Of a stretch of DNA of 64,000 nucleotides, positions 60,247 through 64,000 are shown one piece after another (position 1 is the first letter of the stretch; every line of letters begins with the position of its first letter). Made by a program: the position numbers and the translations under genes. Source of the stretch: Microbulbifer yueqingensis (GTDB lineage Bacteria; Pseudomonadota; Gammaproteobacteria; Pseudomonadales; Cellvibrionaceae); NCBI RefSeq assembly GCF_900100355.1, contig NZ_FNFH01000006.1, forward strand, positions 62,001 through 126,000. The letters are read 5' to 3'. The notes under the pieces were generated by a model. It worked only from the letters and a program-made list of their open reading frames with translations, did not search any database and had not been told where the DNA came from.

Positions 60247-61599
60247 TCAGTGCCCGGCCTTGGCTACCCTCGGTTGCTGCTCGCGGTAGCGCACCGCGTA
60301 GAGGTTCAGGCCCTTGAGCACATTCAGGGCCTCGAATATCTGGTTGTCCTCGGCGAACCATAGCGCGCGCCCGGCCTTCTCGCGTTTGCGGTCGGCTGCG
60401 GTGCGGTCTTCGCCGCCATTGCCATTGCCCAGGTGGCCGGCCAGGTCGGCCTCAGTGGAGCGAGGCCCGCCATCCATGCGCGTGACCTTGGCACGCTCCA
60501 CCACGATATCCGGGGTGATGCCCTGGGCCTGGATGGAGCGGCCGTTGGGCGTGAAGTAGAGCGCGGTGGTCAGCTTGATGGCCCGCTCGTTATTGATCGG
60601 GATCACGGTCTGCACCGAGCCCTTGCCGAAACTGTCGGTGCCCATCACCACGGCGCGGCGGTGGTCCTGCAGGGCACCGGCGACAATTTCGGCGGCGGAG
60701 GCGGAGCCGTCATTGATCAGCACCACCATGGGTACGCCGTCGGTCATGTCGCCCGGCTCGGCGGAATAACTGAGGTTGGCGGATTCGGTGCGGCCCTCGG
60801 TATAGACCACCAGTCCTTCCTCGAGAAAGGCGTCAGCGACCTCCACCGATGACTGCAGCACGCCGCCGGGATTGTTGCGCAGGTCCAGCACCAGCCCCTT
60901 TAGCTCGCCCTTGTTCTGCAGCTTGCGGATTTCGCGGGCCACATCGGAACCAGTGTCCAGCTGGAACTGGCTGATGCGCAGGTAGCCGTAGCCGTCCTCG
61001 AGTAACTTGCTGCGCACGCTGCGTACCCGCACCGTGTCACGCTTGAGGGTGACGTCGAACGGTTGCTTGTAGCCCTTGCGCGCGATGGTCAGGGTCACCG
61101 AGCTGCCGCGCGGGCCGCGCATGCGTTCGACCGCCTCGTCCAGGCTCACGCCCTTCAGGGGCTTCCCCGACAGGCGCAAAATGACATCGCCCGCCTTGAG
61201 GCCCGCGCGTGCGGCGGGGGTGTCGTCCATGGGGGTGATCACGGTAATGTGGTCGTTCTCGATGCCGACCTCGATACCCAGGCCGGCGAATTCGCCGGTC
61301 GTGTTGGCCTGCAGGTCGTCGAACGACTCGCGGTCGAGATAAGACGAATGGGGGTCCAGGCCCTGCAGCATGCCGCGGATGGCGTATTCCAGCAGGGTGC
61401 TGTCATCCACTTCCTCGATATAGCCCTGGCGAATCTGTTCGAACACCTTGGCAAAGCTGCGCAGGTCTTCCAGGGGCAGGCGGCTGGCGGCGGTGGGGAT
61501 GATGCGCTCTGCGGAATCCCCCTCACTGAGGCCCATCAGAGGCAGGGCGGTGAGGGCGGCTGCGCCCAGGAAGGTGGTCAGCGCCTTGGGAGTGAACAT
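60247..61599 (-). CDS. ctpA: carboxyl-terminal processing protease CtpA (S41)
   Basis: A 450-residue exported protease. A signal-like N-terminus (LTTFLGAAALTALPLMGLSE) is followed by RQGYIEEVDDSTLLEYAIRG and the PDZ domain (GIEVGIENDHITVITPMDDT). The catalytic Ser is in NDGSASAAEIVAGAL, and the Lys lies in GTDSFGKGSVQ about 25 residues later. CtpA degrades periplasmic peptidoglycan hydrolases with a lipoprotein partner. It follows envC, the usual order. Confidence 0.96.
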   Translation of the reverse strand: MFTPKALTTFLGAAALTALPLMGLSEGDSAERIIPTAASRLPLEDLRSFAKVFEQIRQGYIEEVDDSTLLEYAIRGMLQGLDPHSSYLDRESFDDLQANTTGEFAGLGIEVGIENDHITVITPMDDTPAARAGLKAGDVILRLSGKPLKGVSLDEAVERMRGPRGSSVTLTIARKGYKQPFDVTLKRDTVRVRSVRSKLLEDGYGYLRISQFQLDTGSDVAREIRKLQNKGELKGLVLDLRNNPGGVLQSSVEVADAFLEEGLVVYTEGRTESANLSYSAEPGDMTDGVPMVVLINDGSASAAEIVAGALQDHRRAVVMGTDSFGKGSVQTVIPINNERAIKLTTALYFTPNGRSIQAQGITPDIVVERAKVTRMDGGPRSTEADLAGHLGNGNGGEDRTAADRKREKAGRALWFAEDNQIFEALNVLKGLNLYAVRYREQQPRVAKAGH

Positions 61600-61892
61600 A
61601 TCGTCGGGACCTCTGCCTTATTTCTCGCATCTTTAGCCAAAGTGTAGACCGCGGCCGCTGGCAGGGTTTTCAAGTTGGCGCGGGGCTCCACAGTGTCGGG
61701 ACGGGCGCGCCAGCGGTGGGTGCAGGCAGGGGGATCGCAGAAATAATCAGCGCGACTGACGCCCGGTTCCGTTTCCCCTGGTGTCGGATGGGTGTGGCGC
61801 AGGGAATTTATTTTTGTGTGAGCCCGGGCGAGGAGGGGGCGGCCCTATTTATCAGGCACAGTATTTTCTGGAGCTGGTGGCCGGCCGGGGAC
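61600..61892. other. 290-bp gap between envC and ctpA
   Basis: No gene is supported. It is GC-rich near ctpA and includes CTCCACAGTGTCGGGAC and nearby G-rich runs, but no REP copy and no clear terminator was found. Confidence 0.6.
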
Positions 61893-63026
61893 TCAGCCCC
61901 GACACCAGATGGTGGGATCCTGCGGCTTGCCGCGGTGGCGGATTTCGAAGTAGACGCCGCTGTGGTCGAGACCGCCGCTGTTGCCGACGCGCGCGATGGT
62001 CTCGCCGCGTTCCACCCACTCGCCCAGGCTCCGGGTCAGTGACTGGTTGTGGGCATACAGGCTCATGTAACCGTCGCCGTGGTCGAGGATTACCAGCATG
62101 CCCTGGCCGCGCAGGTAGTCGGAGAATACTACCCGGCCCCGGTGTATGGCCCGCACCGGCACACCTTCACTGGCGCGGATGGTGATGCCCTTCCAGGTGA
62201 TGCCATTGGCGCGGCGCTGGCCGAAGGCGTTAGCGCGCCGGCCCTTCACCGGCCACTGCATGCGGCCGCGTTCGCGCGCGAAAGGCTTCTGCTCGTCGGG
62301 ATTGATGAGTGCGGCTATCGCGCGGCCCACCTCGTCCACCAGCCTTTGCAGGCGATTGCGGTCACCCTGGAGCTGCTTCAGTTCGCTGCTCTTGTCCGCC
62401 AGTTGCGCCGCCAGCCTGTCGAGTGTCTGCTGGCGCGAGCGTCGCGCGCTCACCAGTTGCTGTTCGCGCTGCTCCAGCTGCCGGCGCTCGCTGGCGAGTG
62501 TGTCCCGCTCGCGGCGGATACTGGTGCTGACGGTGTCCAGCCTGGTGAGGGTTTCGAGGTAGTCGTCGATAACGCGGCTGCGTTCTTGGAGGAAGTATTC
62601 GTGGTAGCGGAGCTGGCGGGCGATCTGTTGTGGGTCTTGCTGGTTGAGGAGCAGCTTGACCTGCTCCTGTTTGCCGAGTCGGTAAGCGGCGGCGACTTCC
62701 TGCTCGACCCGCCGCTGCATACTTCGTCGCGATTCTTCCAGCTGCTGCTGCTCCTGCTTGAGCTCCTTTAGCTCATCGGTGCGGCTGCGCATATCGTTCT
62801 TGATCTTGTCGATGCGCTTGTGCAGTTCGGAAATGTTCCGCTCGTTGCTCTCCAGCTCCCTGAGGAGCTGGTCGCGCTCGCTCTTGACCTGGTTGAGCTC
62901 TTCCTGCAGTGACTCGATGCGCTGCTTGATCTCTTTCAGGCGGGCCTGCTGGTCCTGCTCCCCCTGCTGCTGTGCAATGGCGGGCAGGGCCAGGAGGGCG
63001 GCCAGAAATATTGCCAGTAGTTTCAT
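61893..63026 (-). CDS. envC: murein hydrolase activator EnvC
   Basis: A 377-residue periplasmic protein with a signal peptide (residues 1-18), a long coiled coil (about 20-240, rich in EQQ, REL and RLQ patterns) and a C-terminal LytM domain. The LytM domain lacks the zinc ligands: the first His-Asp motif is replaced by FGQRRANGI, and HxH by SLYAHNQ and YFEIR, the mark of EnvC that activates amidases AmiA/AmiB rather than cutting itself. Its ATG overlaps the gpmI stop by 4 bp. Confidence 0.95.
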   Translation of the reverse strand: MKLLAIFLAALLALPAIAQQQGEQDQQARLKEIKQRIESLQEELNQVKSERDQLLRELESNERNISELHKRIDKIKNDMRSRTDELKELKQEQQQLEESRRSMQRRVEQEVAAAYRLGKQEQVKLLLNQQDPQQIARQLRYHEYFLQERSRVIDDYLETLTRLDTVSTSIRRERDTLASERRQLEQREQQLVSARRSRQQTLDRLAAQLADKSSELKQLQGDRNRLQRLVDEVGRAIAALINPDEQKPFARERGRMQWPVKGRRANAFGQRRANGITWKGITIRASEGVPVRAIHRGRVVFSDYLRGQGMLVILDHGDGYMSLYAHNQSLTRSLGEWVERGETIARVGNSGGLDHSGVYFEIRHRGKPQDPTIWCRG

Positions 63027-64000
63027 GCTTCGAATTGCACCAGGCTGTGTCCTGTCATCTCTTCCGGCTGCTCCAGGCCCATCAGGGCCAGCATGGTCGG
63101 TGCCACATCGGCCAGGCTGCCGCCCTTTTGCAGGCTCAGCTTGCGCTTGCCCACGTACACGAATGGTACCGGCAGGGTGGAGTGCTGGGTACTCACCTGG
63201 CCGGAGCCAGCGTCAAACATTTCCTCGACGTTGCCGTGATCGGCGGTGATCAGTACCTCGCCGCCGGCGGCCAGCGCCGCGTCCACCACGCGGCCGACGC
63301 ACCCATCCAGCGCCTCCACAGCCTTGACCGCGGCGTCGAACACGCCGGTGTGCCCTACCATGTCGCCATTGGCGTAGTTGCAGATGATTGCATCGTAGTC
63401 GCCGCTTTCGATCGCTGCCACCAGCTTGTCGGTGACCTCCGGCGCGCTCATTTCCGGCTGCAGGTCGTAGGTTGCCACATTGGGTGACTTGATCAGTTCC
63501 CGCGTCTCGCCCTCGTAGGGCTCCTCGCGGCCGCCACTGAAGAAGAATGTAACGTGGGCATACTTTTCGGTCTCGGCGATGCGCAGCTGGGACTTGCCCT
63601 GGCTGGCCAGGTACTCGCCCAGGGAATTCACCAGCTCCTCCGGCGGGAAGGCGCAGCTGGCATCGATGTCGGCGGCGTATTCGGTGGTCATCACGAAGTC
63701 CGCCAGCTTCGGCCGGGCCTTGCGCTTGAAGCCATCGAAATCCGTCTCGGTGAATGCGCGGGTCAACTGGCGTGCGCGGTCCGGGCGGAAGTTCATGAAC
63801 ACCAGCGCGTCGCCATCGGCGATGGGCGCGGCTTCGCCCACCAGGGTGGGGGACACGAATTCGTCGTTCTCGCCGCGCTCGTAGGCGGCGGCCAGGCCCG
63901 CGAGGGCATCCGGCGCACTGTGCCCGGCCTCACCGAGGGTGAGCAGATCGTACACCGACTGGGTGCGGTCCCAGCGCTGGTCGCGGTCCATGGCGAAGTA
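63023..64000 (-). CDS. gpmI: 2,3-bisphosphoglycerate-independent phosphoglycerate mutase GpmI, C-terminal part
   Basis: The last 325 residues of GpmI; the gene continues past the right edge, and the visible start is [12 protein letters not shown], internal to the family. [44 protein letters not shown] and [13 protein letters not shown] supply the phosphate- and manganese-binding residues of this glycolytic enzyme (alkaline phosphatase fold). It heads the gpmI-envC-ctpA cluster and overlaps envC by 4 bp. Confidence 0.97.
   Translation of the reverse strand, partial: YFAMDRDQRWDRTQSVYDLLTLGEAGHSAPDALAGLAAAYERGENDEFVSPTLVGEAAPIADGDALVFMNFRPDRARQLTRAFTETDFDGFKRKARPKLADFVMTTEYAADIDASCAFPPEELVNSLGEYLASQGKSQLRIAETEKYAHVTFFFSGGREEPYEGETRELIKSPNVATYDLQPEMSAPEVTDKLVAAIESGDYDAIICNYANGDMVGHTGVFDAAVKAVEALDGCVGRVVDAALAAGGEVLITADHGNVEEMFDAGSGQVSTQHSTLPVPFVYVGKRKLSLQKGGSLADVAPTMLALMGLEQPEEMTGHSLVQFEA

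Overview
The window looks like chromosome of a high-GC marine-type gammaproteobacterium. Core genes (hisBHAF, mutY-yggX, serA, rarD, gpmI-envC-ctpA) are gammaproteobacterial in sequence and order, and many short palindromic repeats with a GTAG head sit between core genes. A Microbulbifer/Cellvibrionales-like host is my guess from gene style only; nothing in the window proves the genus.

Region 1 (about 0.3-21.7 kb) is an accessory defence island ending beside a tRNA-Phe gene. In order it holds a PD-(D/E)XK nuclease-like gene, a secreted charged-helix protein on the other strand, a two-gene operon matching Druantia type III (druH, then the very large helicase druE), a small Cro/C1-type regulator, and a complete type I restriction-modification operon (hsdM, hsdS, hsdR). 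Then come a zinc-ribbon membrane protein, two tiny reverse-strand genes (basic and acidic), a small HTH-like gene, and about 480 bp of hairpin-rich repeats whose stems vary with base-pair compensation. The island is more AT-rich than the rest, most clearly in hsdS, and I saw none of the GTAG-headed repeats in it. No integrase is visible.

Region 2 (21.7-34.8 kb) is core: tRNA-Phe; asmA, mutY and yggX on the minus strand; a ZnuD-like TonB receptor with His/Glu-rich loops and a small His-containing exported partner; hisB-hisH-hisA-hisF; an alpha/beta hydrolase; a b-type cytochrome-like membrane protein; and rarD.

Region 3 (35-45.8 kb) mixes metabolism and small envelope genes: serA, a fumarylacetoacetase-family hydrolase, a short asparaginase-like protein, a PuuC-like aldehyde dehydrogenase, DUF2007, VOC, CigR-like, SpoIIAA-like and TerC proteins, a phospholipase A2-like secreted protein, an ATP-grasp protein and a lipase.

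Region 4 (45.9-54.9 kb) is mostly minus strand: a membrane Ser/Thr kinase, several envelope proteins, a PhnD-PhnC-PhnE type ABC importer with a double-length permease, and a cold-shock/transmembrane/excalibur fusion.

Region 5 (55-64 kb) holds a LysR regulator divergent from gabD and an omega-amino acid transaminase (GABA/beta-alanine catabolism), an HdeD-like protein, a DUF6316-like protein, and the conserved ctpA-envC-gpmI cluster, with gpmI cut by the window edge.
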